From assembly GCF_022489035.1 (NCBI RefSeq), contig NZ_JAKVTV010000002.1, positions 434,001 to 498,000 on the forward strand: 64,000 nucleotides of DNA, read 5' to 3'. Shown here piece after piece: positions 34,144 to 43,191 of the stretch. The translations under genes and the position numbers were made by a program. How positions within the stretch are numbered: position 1 is the stretch's first letter; each line of letters opens with the position of its first letter. This DNA is from Christiangramia lutea (GTDB taxonomy: Bacteria > Bacteroidota > Bacteroidia > Flavobacteriales > Flavobacteriaceae). A model generated the notes under the pieces. That model saw only the letters and a list, made by a program, of their open reading frames with translations. It did not search any database and had not been told where the DNA came from.

Positions 34144-35186
34144 AAATATGTTTTGTTTTAAATGATGTAGAAACCGAGAAGAATGGAACCTCAACGGCAC
34201 TTATGTGTATGACCCACCAGCGTGGCCACGAGGTTTACGCGATGGGTGTTGGTGATTTCAATTTTCATCATGACTCTCCCATAAGTGTGAATGTAACCCA
34301 GGTTCCTGCCAATACAAAAACCAAATCACCTGCAAAGTTTCTGGAAGCGCTCCAAGGAAAGAAAGCCAAGAAAAAACAAATAGATTCAACCAAACTGGAT
34401 GTACTTTTTATTAGAAATAACCCTACCGAAGAAGAAGGAAGGCAGTGGGCTGAACAAGCCGGTGTGGCTTTTGGCCGTATGATTCAGCAGCAGGATGTAC
34501 TGGTACTGAATGATGCCTATGCACTTTCGCACGCTTTCATTGATAAACTTTATTTCGAGGAACTACCACAGGAGATCAAACCAGATTCGATCATAACCAG
34601 GGATAAAGATCAGTTGATGGACTTCTGGGAAAAGCAGGATAAAAAAATGGTATTAAAACCGCTTGAAGGTTCAGGTGGGCAGGATGTATACCTAATAGAT
34701 AAACATGAGAAGAACATTAATCAGATCATAGACCATTTAATTTCGCAGGGTTATGTGATCGCCCAGGAATTCCTACCGGCGGTAAAAGATGGCGATGTTC
34801 GGGTACTTCTGTTAAACGGAAAAGTGATGGAAAAGGATGGTGAAAAAGCCATTATAAGGCGGGTTGCCGGCGAAGGTGAATTCCGAAGTAATTTCGCACT
34901 GGGAGCTACTGCAGATAGCAGTGACCTTACACCTGAAATGCAACGTATTGTGGACCTTACTGCTCCGAAACTCATCCGCGACGGACTATTTTTTGTTGGT
35001 CTGGACATCGTAAAAGATAAACTTATTGAAATTAATGTTTTGAGCCCAGGCGGCATGGAACATTTTAAAGATATAGGTTTGCCTCCTTTTACAGATTATG
35101 TGATCGAAGCCATCGAGCGAAAAGTTGAATATAAGAATACCTATAAAGGTCAGCTTTCTAACCGTACGCTGGCCACTATGGACTAA
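34140..35186 (+). CDS. GshB-like ATP-grasp ligase
   Basis: ATP-grasp enzyme of 348 residues resembling glutathione synthetase. It has MVLKPLEGSGGQDVYLI (glycine loop, about 170-186), KDGDVRVLLLNGKVM, AIIRRVAGEGEFRSNFALG and FFVGLDIVKDKLIEINVLSP, which align block for block with E. coli GshB. There is no gamma-glutamylcysteine ligase (GshA) next to it, so it need not make glutathione. Lying between a DUF1704 peptidase-like gene and a zinc deacylase, it more likely joins an amino acid to a small peptide or metabolite of unknown identity. Confidence 0.87.
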   Translation: MKICFVLNDVETEKNGTSTALMCMTHQRGHEVYAMGVGDFNFHHDSPISVNVTQVPANTKTKSPAKFLEALQGKKAKKKQIDSTKLDVLFIRNNPTEEEGRQWAEQAGVAFGRMIQQQDVLVLNDAYALSHAFIDKLYFEELPQEIKPDSIITRDKDQLMDFWEKQDKKMVLKPLEGSGGQDVYLIDKHEKNINQIIDHLISQGYVIAQEFLPAVKDGDVRVLLLNGKVMEKDGEKAIIRRVAGEGEFRSNFALGATADSSDLTPEMQRIVDLTAPKLIRDGLFFVGLDIVKDKLIEINVLSPGGMEHFKDIGLPPFTDYVIEAIERKVEYKNTYKGQLSNRTLATMD

Positions 35187-35197
35187 AACCCCGAACT

Positions 35198-36109
35198 ATG
35201 AACGAAACATTGAATGAAGAAATTCCAAGGATCATAGGGAAATACACTTCCGGCAAAAAAGGCCCCCTTTTATTTGTTACGAGTGGAATACATGGAAACG
35301 AGCCAAGCGGTATACAGGCTATGGAAGCGGTTTTTAAAGAACTGGAAAAAACCCAACCTGAAATTCAAGGAACCATCGTTGGAGTGAGTGGAAATAAGAT
35401 GGCGCTCAACGAAAATAAAAGATATATAGACGAAGACCTCAACCGAACCTGGACTAAGGAGAATATTAAAAATGGCTCTAAAGATACCCATGAAAAGAAG
35501 GAGATGTTTGAGATCATCAACATTTTAGAGGAATTTCCAGAAGAAGATTATACCAAGCGATATTTTCTGGATTGTCACACTACCTCCTCTCCCAGCCTTC
35601 CCTATGTTTCTGTTCAGGAAGTGAACGATAATGATGAGTGGGCGCATAATTTTCCTACTTATATCATAAGGGGATTCAGCGATATCATAACAGGTGATAT
35701 AGATCATTATTTAAGCCGAATCGGGATGACCGGTTTTGTATTCGAAGCCGGGCAACATACAGATGATACTTCAGTTGAAAATCACGAGGGAGTGATCTGG
35801 CTGGCTTTAAAGGAAGCCTGTAAACTTGAACTTTCTGAAATTTCAACCTATCCGGAATGTGTAGACAGATTCTCGAAAAAGAATGCGCCTGATCAAAAAA
35901 CCTTTGAGATCGTTTACAGGCATGGTCTTGAGAATAGCGATATTTTTGAAATGCAACCTGGATATGAAAACTTTCAGAAGATCAAAAAAGGTGAATTGCT
36001 GGCCAAACAAAACGGGAATGAAGTAAGAAGCAACTGGGATGCACATATTTTTATGCCATTATATCAGGCCCAGGGCAACGATGGCTTTTTTATTGTTAAA
36101 GCCGTATAA
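35198..36109 (+). CDS. Succinylglutamate desuccinylase/aspartoacylase-family zinc hydrolase
   Basis: M14-like zinc amidohydrolase of 303 residues. Zinc ligands appear in TSGIHGNEPSGIQAM (His and Glu, about 27-41) and LDCHTTSSPS (His, about 126). EDLNRTW carries the Asn-Arg substrate pair and FVFEAGQHTDDTSVENH the catalytic Glu. Family members remove acyl groups from N-acyl amino acids. No other arginine-succinyltransferase pathway genes are present, so the substrate is open. It closes the three-gene unit with DUF1704 and the ATP-grasp ligase, 11 nt after the latter, and is followed by a terminator. Confidence 0.87.
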   Translation: MNETLNEEIPRIIGKYTSGKKGPLLFVTSGIHGNEPSGIQAMEAVFKELEKTQPEIQGTIVGVSGNKMALNENKRYIDEDLNRTWTKENIKNGSKDTHEKKEMFEIINILEEFPEEDYTKRYFLDCHTTSSPSLPYVSVQEVNDNDEWAHNFPTYIIRGFSDIITGDIDHYLSRIGMTGFVFEAGQHTDDTSVENHEGVIWLALKEACKLELSEISTYPECVDRFSKKNAPDQKTFEIVYRHGLENSDIFEMQPGYENFQKIKKGELLAKQNGNEVRSNWDAHIFMPLYQAQGNDGFFIVKAV

Positions 36110-36125
36110 GACTCAAAATTAATTG

Positions 36126-36154
36126 AAAGGCAGCTTTTAAAGCTGCCTTTTTTT
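36126..36154 (+). terminator. Terminator of the DUF1704 unit
   Basis: AAAGGCAGCTT and AAGCTGCCTTT form an 11-pair stem with a 3-nt loop followed by T's, 17 nt past the deacylase stop. Confidence 0.88.
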
Positions 36155-36184
36155 AAAATTCTTCAAATTGGTTTAGACTTTGGA

Positions 36185-37333
36185 TCACTTCCTCGCAAAT
36201 TCCAGGCAAACCGGGGTTTTAACCTCAAATACAGGAGGAATCGGTTTTAATTTACCGGTATCTTCATTGATTCTGTAGGTAGTTAAATTCCCTGTATCCT
36301 GACTGGCCGCATATAAAAACTTTCCAAAAGGTGAAATTGCGAAATTACGCGGGGTCTTTCCAGCTATTGGTATATAATCAACATTCGAAAGCTTTCCTGT
36401 TTCAGCATCTATTTCGAAAATGGAAATACTGTCGTGGCCTCGATTTGAAGTATAAAGAAATTTTCCCAGCGGATGAATATGAATGTCTGCCGCAGCATTT
36501 CCCTGCCGGTAAGATGCCGGAATAGACGAAATATCCTGTATGTGCACCAGGCTACCATCCTTTTGTGCTTTGAACGCACTTACCGTACTGTTGAGTTCGT
36601 TTATAGAATATAAATAACTGCCATTTTTTGTGAAACTTAAATGTCTAGGACCAGCTCCCTTTTTTAACTGAATAAATTTTTGGTGATGAGGTTTCAGCTT
36701 GCCTTCCATCACATCGAAATGATAGATCCAGATCTTATCATTTCCCAGGTCGGCGATATAAGCATAGCGGTTATCCCCGCTAATTTTAAGCGAATGAGCA
36801 TTTGCTGTATCTGGATTTTCAAGACTAAGCTCCTGACTTTGGGTTAATGAACCATCTGAATTGATCTTATAGACCATGACAATTCCACCCAAATAATTGC
36901 TGACAAATACATGTTTTCCGGCACGATCCAGGGCAATATGGCATGGGGCCAGGCCACCTGTTGTCAATTTGCTTAAATGTTTGAGTTTTCCATCCTCGAG
37001 GATCTCAAAGGAATGAATATATCCAGTTTCAGCATCCTGCGGTCCAAGTTCACTTACCGCATAAAGGTATTTTCCCATTTTACCTACCTTAACGAATGAA
37101 GGATTTGTTAACTCGGCGGCAAGACCAAGCATTCTTAACGTACCCTCATCATGATGTTGTTCCAATAAATAAATCCCTCTTCCTTTGCCATCTACGTGTC
37201 CCTCTTTTTTGGTATAGGTGCCTACATAGATCATATTAACGGAATCCTGCTTTTTCAATTTTTCAGCCTGTGCAGAAATATCTTTTGAAAAAACTATACT
37301 TAACAAGCCAACTATCATGATTTTTCTCATCAT
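36185..37333 (-). CDS. Exported beta-propeller lactonase (6-phosphogluconolactonase YbhE type)
   Basis: Seven-bladed propeller of the lactonase family, 382 residues with a signal peptide (MMRKIMIVGLLSIVFSKDISAQ). Repeats carry the usual FVSNYLGGIVMVYKINSDG, YIADLGNDKIWIYHFD and YTSNRGHDSISIFEID stretches. Export makes the cytoplasmic pentose phosphate role of E. coli Pgl unlikely; other sugar lactones or a binding role are possible. It lies 12 nt after the CorA gene and is convergent with the deacylase. Confidence 0.87.
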   Translation of the reverse strand: MMRKIMIVGLLSIVFSKDISAQAEKLKKQDSVNMIYVGTYTKKEGHVDGKGRGIYLLEQHHDEGTLRMLGLAAELTNPSFVKVGKMGKYLYAVSELGPQDAETGYIHSFEILEDGKLKHLSKLTTGGLAPCHIALDRAGKHVFVSNYLGGIVMVYKINSDGSLTQSQELSLENPDTANAHSLKISGDNRYAYIADLGNDKIWIYHFDVMEGKLKPHHQKFIQLKKGAGPRHLSFTKNGSYLYSINELNSTVSAFKAQKDGSLVHIQDISSIPASYRQGNAAADIHIHPLGKFLYTSNRGHDSISIFEIDAETGKLSNVDYIPIAGKTPRNFAISPFGKFLYAASQDTGNLTTYRINEDTGKLKPIPPVFEVKTPVCLEFARK

Positions 37334-37345
37334 CCAGAATTTAAA

Positions 37346-38425
37346 TTATAACCATTTTTTCCTTTTGAAATAGTATAGCATCAATAAGAAAACTATTACC
37401 ATTACCCCTAACAATACGTAATAACTGTATTTCCATTGCAGCTCGGGCATATGTTCAAAGTTCATTCCGTAGATACCGGCAATGAAGGTGAGAGGAATAA
37501 AAATACTGGCCATAATAGTAAGGACTTTCATCACCTCATTCATTCGATTGCTAATGGTAGTCATGTACATATCCATAAGCCCCCAGATCATTTCCCGGTA
37601 TATATCTATGTTTTCTGAGATCTGTATCATGTGGTCATACAGGTCCCTGATAAAATTATTGGTATTAGGGTCTATGAGATCGCTTTCCATTTTCTCGAGT
37701 CTGCTCACTACCTCGCGCAATGGGAATACAGCCCTTCTAATCCTGAGGATATTTCTTTTAAGATCCTGGATCTCATGCGTAATATCATCTCCAGGCTTCG
37801 AGGTGAATAAACTAGCTTCCAAAGCCTCAATCCGGTCACTCATATCATCGATCACCAGGAAGTAATTATCGATTATAGAATCTAGCAAAGCGAACATGAG
37901 ATAATCTGCACTACGAGACCTAATTCTACCTTTTGAAGTTTCAATTCGTTCCCTGATAGGATCAAAAACATCCCCGTCAGATTCCTGAAAAGTGAGGACA
38001 TAATTTTTTCCCACGATCATACTTATGTGTTCATTCTCTATCTCACCATTCTTGTAATACAACATTTTGGCAACGATAAAAAGATAATCCTGATATTCTT
38101 CAATTTTCGGCCTTTGCCCTGTATTTACAATATCCTCCATTACCAAAGGGTGTAACTCATAATAATCACCGAGTTTTTCTATCTCCTTTACGTTACTAAG
38201 ACCATCAATATTAAACCAGGTGATACTTTTTTCATCGACGAATTTAAAGGCATCTTCAGGAGTAGTAGAACTAAACCTCTCATAACGCTCAAGGTTATAA
38301 TCTATAACATCAAGTTTGGTTTCAGTTACCTCTTTATGACCTACATAGGTCATGGTTCCCGGAATCTGGTTTACCGTTTTAGTGTTCTTAGGTCGCCTGA
38401 GCATCAACTTCCTCCTTTTAGCCAT
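37346..38425 (-). CDS. corA: CorA-family magnesium/cobalt transporter
   Basis: Metal ion channel of 359 residues from the ATG at 38425; a TTG 17 codons upstream extends the frame. A long cytoplasmic helical domain is followed by two C-terminal membrane helices, the first ending in the diagnostic YGMNFEHMPELQW (the GMN selectivity loop) and the last by FKRKKWL. It is divergent from recQ and is followed 12 nt on by the lactonase gene. The usual role is Mg uptake. Confidence 0.93.
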   Translation of the reverse strand: MAKRRKLMLRRPKNTKTVNQIPGTMTYVGHKEVTETKLDVIDYNLERYERFSSTTPEDAFKFVDEKSITWFNIDGLSNVKEIEKLGDYYELHPLVMEDIVNTGQRPKIEEYQDYLFIVAKMLYYKNGEIENEHISMIVGKNYVLTFQESDGDVFDPIRERIETSKGRIRSRSADYLMFALLDSIIDNYFLVIDDMSDRIEALEASLFTSKPGDDITHEIQDLKRNILRIRRAVFPLREVVSRLEKMESDLIDPNTNNFIRDLYDHMIQISENIDIYREMIWGLMDMYMTTISNRMNEVMKVLTIMASIFIPLTFIAGIYGMNFEHMPELQWKYSYYVLLGVMVIVFLLMLYYFKRKKWL

Positions 38426-38557
38426 ATATTCAGAGTAATATTTTTTATAAATGTAAGAATAATCCTTTAACGCCAATTTGCCATTTTTTATAAATCACTT
38501 TTTTGTAATTCATGCTGAAATGCCCAGAAGAAATTCCACTTTATCTAAGCTTAATTT

Positions 38558-38565
38558 TACCTTTG
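38558..38565 (+). promoter_or_regulatory. -7 element close to the recQ start
   Basis: TACCTTTG fits TAnnTTTG and ends 5 nt before the likely recQ ATG. Transcription would then begin at or beside the start codon, giving a leaderless mRNA. There is no clear -33 element. Confidence 0.4.
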
Positions 38566-38570
38566 CAACT

Positions 38571-40673
38571 ATGAATGAAGCTAGCCTGTTAGAGACCTTA
38601 AAAGAATATTTTGGATACGAGAGTTTCAGACCCCTGCAAAAGAAGATCATAACTTCAGTTTTTGTTGGGCGTGATAACCTGGTGATCATGCCTACAGGTG
38701 GTGGAAAATCCATTTGCTATCAATTACCGGCAATATTGTTACCAGAGATCACCCTGGTGATTTCACCACTAATTGCTCTTATGAAAGACCAGGTAGACGG
38801 TTTGAATGCCAATGGTGTGCCTGCGGCTTTTCTTAACAGCAGCCAGGAAGAAGCAGATAAGGAAGCTATTTTTCAGAAGATAGACCGAAAGGAGATCAAG
38901 TTGCTCTATGTTGCACCGGAAAGTCTTCAGTTTGTAGACCGGTTCCTTACTAATGGAAAAATTAGTCTTATCGCTATAGATGAAGCACATTGTATTTCCA
39001 GTTGGGGTCACGATTTCCGTCCTGCCTACACCCAACTTGGCTACCTCAAGAACCGCTTCCCTTCTACCCCAATGCTGGCCCTTACTGCTACAGCAGATAA
39101 GGCAACCCGAAATGACATCTGTCGGCAATTGAATATTCCAAATGCGAAAAAACATATAGCATCTTTTGATAGAAAGAATTTAAGCCTCGATGTTAGGCAG
39201 GGAATTAAGCGTTTTGAGCAGATCACAGATTTCCTTAAAAACCGTTCTTCTGAAAGCGGTATCATTTATTGTCTTAGCCGGAAGAATACCGAAGAACTTG
39301 CGGCAAAACTTCAGCGGAAAGGTTTTAAAGCTGAAGCATATCATGCTGGTCTGGATCACCAGGAAAGATCTCAAATCCAGGACGATTTTATCAATGATAA
39401 AAAGCAGATCATCTGTGCTACGATCGCATTTGGGATGGGGATCGATAAATCGAATATTCGCTGGGTGATACATTATAACATGCCTAAAAACCTGGAAGGC
39501 TATTACCAGGAGATTGGTCGTGCGGGAAGGGATGGATTACCTTCAGACACCCTCCTTTTCCATAGTTATTCTGATGTTATTCAGCTTCAGAAGTTCGCAT
39601 CTAATGCCAGGAACCAGGATGTGCAGCTCGCGAAACTGGACAGGATGAAACAATATTCAGAAGCACTAAGCTGTCGCCGTAAGATCCTTTTAAGTTACTT
39701 TGGAGAATACCTGGAAGCCGATTGCGGGAACTGTGATATTTGTAGAAATCCACCTGAATTCTTTGATGGTACCATCATCGCTCAAAAAGCTTTGTCCTGT
39801 ATTTTTCGACTGAAAGGGGCTGAACCAATTGGAACGGTGATCGATGTGCTTAGAGCATCGCAGAACGAAGTGATAAGAAGAAATAATTACCAGGAACTCA
39901 CGACGTATGGCATAGGTAAAGATATTTCCTGGCAACACTGGCAGCAATACCTCATTCAGCTTATTAATCTCGGTTATGTGGAGATCGCTTTCGACAGGCA
40001 TAATCATTTGAGGCTAACCGAGCAGGCAAAAAAGGTTCTTTTTGATAATGAAAAAGTGCCGTTAGCCGATATTAAAGAAGTTCAGGCCCAGGCTAAAACT
40101 GAAAAAACAACTATTGCAGAAAGCTCATTATTTGAGAGGTTACGGAAACTTCGGCTTAAGATTGCCCGGGAAGAAGATATACCAGCATATCTCATATTTA
40201 ATGATGCGACCTTGAAAGACATGGAAAAACAAAGACCAATGTCAGATTCAGAATTCCTGATGATCGAGGGTGTGGGAAGGAAGAAAATGGAGGATTACGG
40301 CTATAGGTTTATCAAGGAAATTATTGCTTTTAGCAAAGAAAAAAGGGAAACAAAAAAACCGAAAAAGACCAAAAAGGGTTCGAGCCTGGAAGAAACCCTT
40401 AAACTTTATAAAGCCGACCTAACTGTTGAAGAGATCGCCAGGCAGAAAGGAGTTACCAGAAATACCGTTTTCACTCATTTAATGAAACTTTACGATGAAG
40501 GAAAGAATATAAACCTGAAAAGATATGTTGGGAAATCTGAGCTAAAATCTGTAAAAAAAGCCAAAAAGAAACTGGACAACCCAAATTCTCTGAAAGCCTA
40601 TTTCGAACATTTTGAGGAGGCAATTTCTTACGAGAATATAAAAATGTCGCTAAAAATTCTGGAAAAGGAATAA
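38571..40673 (+). CDS. recQ: RecQ-type ATP-dependent DNA helicase
   Basis: Superfamily 2 helicase of 700 residues from the ATG at 38571; the 31 upstream codons start with TTG and contain no helicase sequence. Motifs are MPTGGGKSICYQLP (Walker A), AIDEAHCISSWGHDFRP (DEAH and aromatic loop), LALTATAD and EIGRAGRDGLPSD (motif VI). A zinc-binding RQC cysteine set CGNCDIC follows, then an HRDC domain (about 500-580). A C-terminal HTH (TVEEIARQKGVTRNTVFTHL) is typical of long RecQs. It serves in recombination repair and stalled-fork processing. Bacteroidota usually carry more than one recQ, so which copy this is remains open. Confidence 0.93.
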   Translation: MNEASLLETLKEYFGYESFRPLQKKIITSVFVGRDNLVIMPTGGGKSICYQLPAILLPEITLVISPLIALMKDQVDGLNANGVPAAFLNSSQEEADKEAIFQKIDRKEIKLLYVAPESLQFVDRFLTNGKISLIAIDEAHCISSWGHDFRPAYTQLGYLKNRFPSTPMLALTATADKATRNDICRQLNIPNAKKHIASFDRKNLSLDVRQGIKRFEQITDFLKNRSSESGIIYCLSRKNTEELAAKLQRKGFKAEAYHAGLDHQERSQIQDDFINDKKQIICATIAFGMGIDKSNIRWVIHYNMPKNLEGYYQEIGRAGRDGLPSDTLLFHSYSDVIQLQKFASNARNQDVQLAKLDRMKQYSEALSCRRKILLSYFGEYLEADCGNCDICRNPPEFFDGTIIAQKALSCIFRLKGAEPIGTVIDVLRASQNEVIRRNNYQELTTYGIGKDISWQHWQQYLIQLINLGYVEIAFDRHNHLRLTEQAKKVLFDNEKVPLADIKEVQAQAKTEKTTIAESSLFERLRKLRLKIAREEDIPAYLIFNDATLKDMEKQRPMSDSEFLMIEGVGRKKMEDYGYRFIKEIIAFSKEKRETKKPKKTKKGSSLEETLKLYKADLTVEEIARQKGVTRNTVFTHLMKLYDEGKNINLKRYVGKSELKSVKKAKKKLDNPNSLKAYFEHFEEAISYENIKMSLKILEKE

Positions 40674-40688
40674 TCTTCTATTTCTTTA

Positions 40689-41477
40689 TTATTCGAATTC
40701 GATCTTTTTCAGAATAAGTCCGGATGCGGGAGCGATATAGTCCATTTGAAATTGGGAACTATCTGGCTTCAGGCTTTCCCTGATATCATCAAGGCTAAGC
40801 TCTCCCCTGCCCACCAGAACCAATGCACCCATCATTAATCTTACCTGGTGACGTAGGAAACCGGCGGCGTGGATATGAAAAATATAGGAATGCTTCGGAA
40901 AAAAATTCGCGGTATATTCAGTATTCTCTACCAGTTCAGATTTCAACATTTCTCTTTCGAAAGTGCTCTTTTCTGAAACCCTTACGCAATAGTTCTTGAA
41001 ATTGTGCCTGCCTTGGAAAAGTTTTGCCGCTTCCCTCATTCTTTCAATATCAAGATCCTCCTGAAAATTAGCCATAAAGGGTGCACAAAAAGGATGAAAT
41101 TTATCCCCTACGCTAAACAAATATGCATATTCTTTAGTTTTGGAATGCTGGATAATATTGAACTTTTCATCAACCTCTTCGATGCTAAGTGCTCTGATAT
41201 CCTGGGGAAGGTTCTTGTTGAGATCTTTCAGAAAGTCATCCAGATCTTCCAGCGGCTCATGGTCCAGGAACAATTCAAAAGCCGATTCTTCTGCAGAAAC
41301 CATAGCATCTGTCCTGCTGGTACCAAGAATCTTATATTTAGCTTCAGGCATTACCCACCTTAAAGTTTTGGTAATTAATCCTTCAACGGTTTTTACATCT
41401 GGTTGTTTTTGCCAGCCATGCAGCCGATAACCCAAATATTGTATCTTAAGAAAGTAGTAGAATCTTTTCCGGAACAA
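40689..41477 (-). CDS. Divergent TruA-family tRNA pseudouridine synthase
   Basis: Protein of 262 residues. The TruA fold is recognisable from IQYLGYRLHGWQKQP (12-26), KTVEGLI, the catalytic block GTSRTDAMVSAEES (canonically GRTDAGVHA; the Asp is kept), KEYAYLF and HAAGFLRHQVRLMMGALVLVG. The changes around the catalytic Asp suggest a paralogue with another site preference, or lower activity. The only possible start is a TTG at 41477, because an in-frame stop lies two codons upstream and the next Met is at residue 43, past conserved sequence. It is convergent with recQ. Confidence 0.82.
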   Translation of the reverse strand: MFRKRFYYFLKIQYLGYRLHGWQKQPDVKTVEGLITKTLRWVMPEAKYKILGTSRTDAMVSAEESAFELFLDHEPLEDLDDFLKDLNKNLPQDIRALSIEEVDEKFNIIQHSKTKEYAYLFSVGDKFHPFCAPFMANFQEDLDIERMREAAKLFQGRHNFKNYCVRVSEKSTFEREMLKSELVENTEYTANFFPKHSYIFHIHAAGFLRHQVRLMMGALVLVGRGELSLDDIRESLKPDSSQFQMDYIAPASGLILKKIEFE

Positions 41478-41597
41478 ATTTCAAATTTTGGTCAAATATA
41501 TTCATAAATATCTGCAATGATCCATTATTGAATAGAACAGGTATAAACATCAGAAGAATGAAAATTAGCCTCAAAATGGTTAAATTTATTACCTGAT

Positions 41598-41618
41598 GAA
41601 ACAATCTTGTTTTGTTTC
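41598..41618. promoter_or_regulatory. 7-7-7 inverted repeat before the AraC-type gene
   Basis: GAAACAA-N7-TTGTTTC is perfectly symmetric and ends 14 nt before the ATG at 41633. It is a candidate operator for autoregulation. Confidence 0.4.
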
Positions 41619-41632
41619 GAATTCTCTGACAT

Positions 41633-42505
41633 ATGATCATCGATATTTATAATTATTTCCGGAATAAAAGAGGTTATAACAAGCTAATTGGAGATGATTA
41701 TCTTATCATTGAATACAAATGTCCTTTAGATGTTGAAGATTACCAGTTTTATACCGATTCGAATCTAATCACTTACGTTATACACGGTAAAAAAGACTGG
41801 ATCTATGCTGGTGATATTTACCCTATTGAAGCGGGCGACGCGCTTTTTATCAAAAAAGGAGTATACACTACCAGGCAATATTTAGACAGAGAATATTGTG
41901 TTATTCTCTTTTTTATGAAAGACCGGTTTATCAGGAATTTTTTGATTCAGAATCCTGAGTTAAAATTAGTAGCCGGTTCTGGTAAAGAGTCGCAGAAACA
42001 GATCTTTTCCATTGAGACCACAGAAACCTTCCAGTCCCTGGTCTTAAGCATTTTCAATTATTTCAAATCTGGAGACGAAATTCCACAAAGCCTGGTAGAG
42101 TTAAAATTCAGGGAATTGCTTTTCAATATTGTAATGAATCCAATGAACCGGGAAGTCATCGATCATTTCAGCTCACTAAAGCAGGGAAGTCATACAGGCC
42201 TTGAAGAGGTCATGTTGAAGAATTTTCAATATGACCTAAAGATCGAGGATTTTGCCAGGTTATCGGGGCGAAGCCTGTCAACCTTCAAAAGGGATTTTCA
42301 TAATAAATATAATACCACACCGGGCAAATGGATCATTCAAAAAAGGCTGAACCTTGCCAAAAGCTTACTTTTGGGAACAAATCTTAAAGTGAATGAGGTT
42401 TGTTATGAAAGCGGATTTAAAAACACTTCGCATTTCAATAAATTGTTTAAAAAAGAATTTAATTTCACCCCCGGAGATTTTAAATTAAAAAGGTCTTCTT
42501 TCTGA
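41633..42505 (+). CDS. AraC-family transcriptional regulator
   Basis: Regulator of 290 residues: an N-terminal cupin-like sensing part (about 20-110, VIHGKKDWIYAGDIYPIEAGDALF) and two C-terminal HTH motifs. These are IEDFARLSGRSLSTFKRDFH and VNEVCYESGFKNTSHFNKLF, then FTPGDF. The family binds direct repeats upstream of stress or sugar genes. It lies 121 nt before an OsmC-type gene in the same direction, which may be its target. Confidence 0.9.
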   Translation: MIIDIYNYFRNKRGYNKLIGDDYLIIEYKCPLDVEDYQFYTDSNLITYVIHGKKDWIYAGDIYPIEAGDALFIKKGVYTTRQYLDREYCVILFFMKDRFIRNFLIQNPELKLVAGSGKESQKQIFSIETTETFQSLVLSIFNYFKSGDEIPQSLVELKFRELLFNIVMNPMNREVIDHFSSLKQGSHTGLEEVMLKNFQYDLKIEDFARLSGRSLSTFKRDFHNKYNTTPGKWIIQKRLNLAKSLLLGTNLKVNEVCYESGFKNTSHFNKLFKKEFNFTPGDFKLKRSSF

Positions 42506-42594
42506 ATCCTCCTATTGGACTATTCAGCATATCAATAAAACTTTAGAGCAAACAACTTCCTCCCTTCCTGCATTAATTTGGTTCTTATTAATCT

Positions 42595-42612
42595 GGTGAT
42601 GATCAAATCACC
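42595..42612. promoter_or_regulatory. Inverted repeat upstream of the OsmC-type gene
   Basis: GGTGAT-GATCAA-ATCACC is a perfect 6-bp repeat pair ending 14 nt before the ATG at 42627. It could be an operator or a short 5' hairpin. Confidence 0.3.
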
Positions 42613-42626
42613 TTAAATTCAGAGTT

Positions 42627-43175
42627 ATGAAAACCAGTTCGATTGTAAGGAAAAGACAGGAGCCCTTAATGCAGGAATACCTGAAACAACCCACAAAAGC
42701 GTGGGTCACTGATGTAGCCTTTGTAGAAGGAAAAAATCTGGATAAACCATTCCAAACCGAGGTTTGCATAAATGAAGAATTACAAGAGTCTTTTGGAATA
42801 GGTGTGCACAGAGCCCTTGGTGGATTACATGATATGCCCAACCCCGGAGACATGCTTTGCGCCACCCTGGCTTCCTGCTTTGAAAGTACCCTCAGGATGA
42901 TCGCAGACCGCTTAGGCATAAAATTGAAATATACATATGTGAAGGTTGAAGCGCAGGTAGATGTTAGAGGTACATTGATGATGGATAAAAATGTACCGGT
43001 CGCCTTCCAGTCGATGGATCTGTATTTAAAAGTAGATATTGAAAATATGCAAAATAAACTTCCTCTTTTGCTGAAAGCAACAGAAAACTGTTGTGTGATT
43101 TTCCAGACTTTAAAACCAGCCCTTCCCATAAGAATAAAACATGAATTGGAAATGGAAGAGACGGTAGAATTATAA
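42627..43175 (+). CDS. OsmC/Ohr-family protein
   Basis: Protein of 182 residues with the two-cysteine arrangement of OsmC-type thiol peroxidases: MLCATLASCFESTLRM (about 86-101) and a later ENCCVIF (about 152). PGDMLCATLASC matches the family's PxexLlaAlasC pattern. Such proteins reduce organic hydroperoxides with lipoyl or similar thiols. It follows an AraC-type regulator and has its own terminator, so it is probably a monocistronic stress gene. Confidence 0.85.
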   Translation: MKTSSIVRKRQEPLMQEYLKQPTKAWVTDVAFVEGKNLDKPFQTEVCINEELQESFGIGVHRALGGLHDMPNPGDMLCATLASCFESTLRMIADRLGIKLKYTYVKVEAQVDVRGTLMMDKNVPVAFQSMDLYLKVDIENMQNKLPLLLKATENCCVIFQTLKPALPIRIKHELEMEETVEL

Positions 43176-43191
43176 ATTTTAGTTAATTTCT

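Noticed and set aside
38769-39473. Several minus-strand frames over recQ
   Set aside because: All overlap conserved helicase motifs on the other strand and lack protein-like features.
42608-43129. 173-codon minus-strand frame opposite the OsmC-type gene
   Set aside because: The translation shows no family pattern and the plus-strand gene has clear OsmC cysteines and its own terminator.
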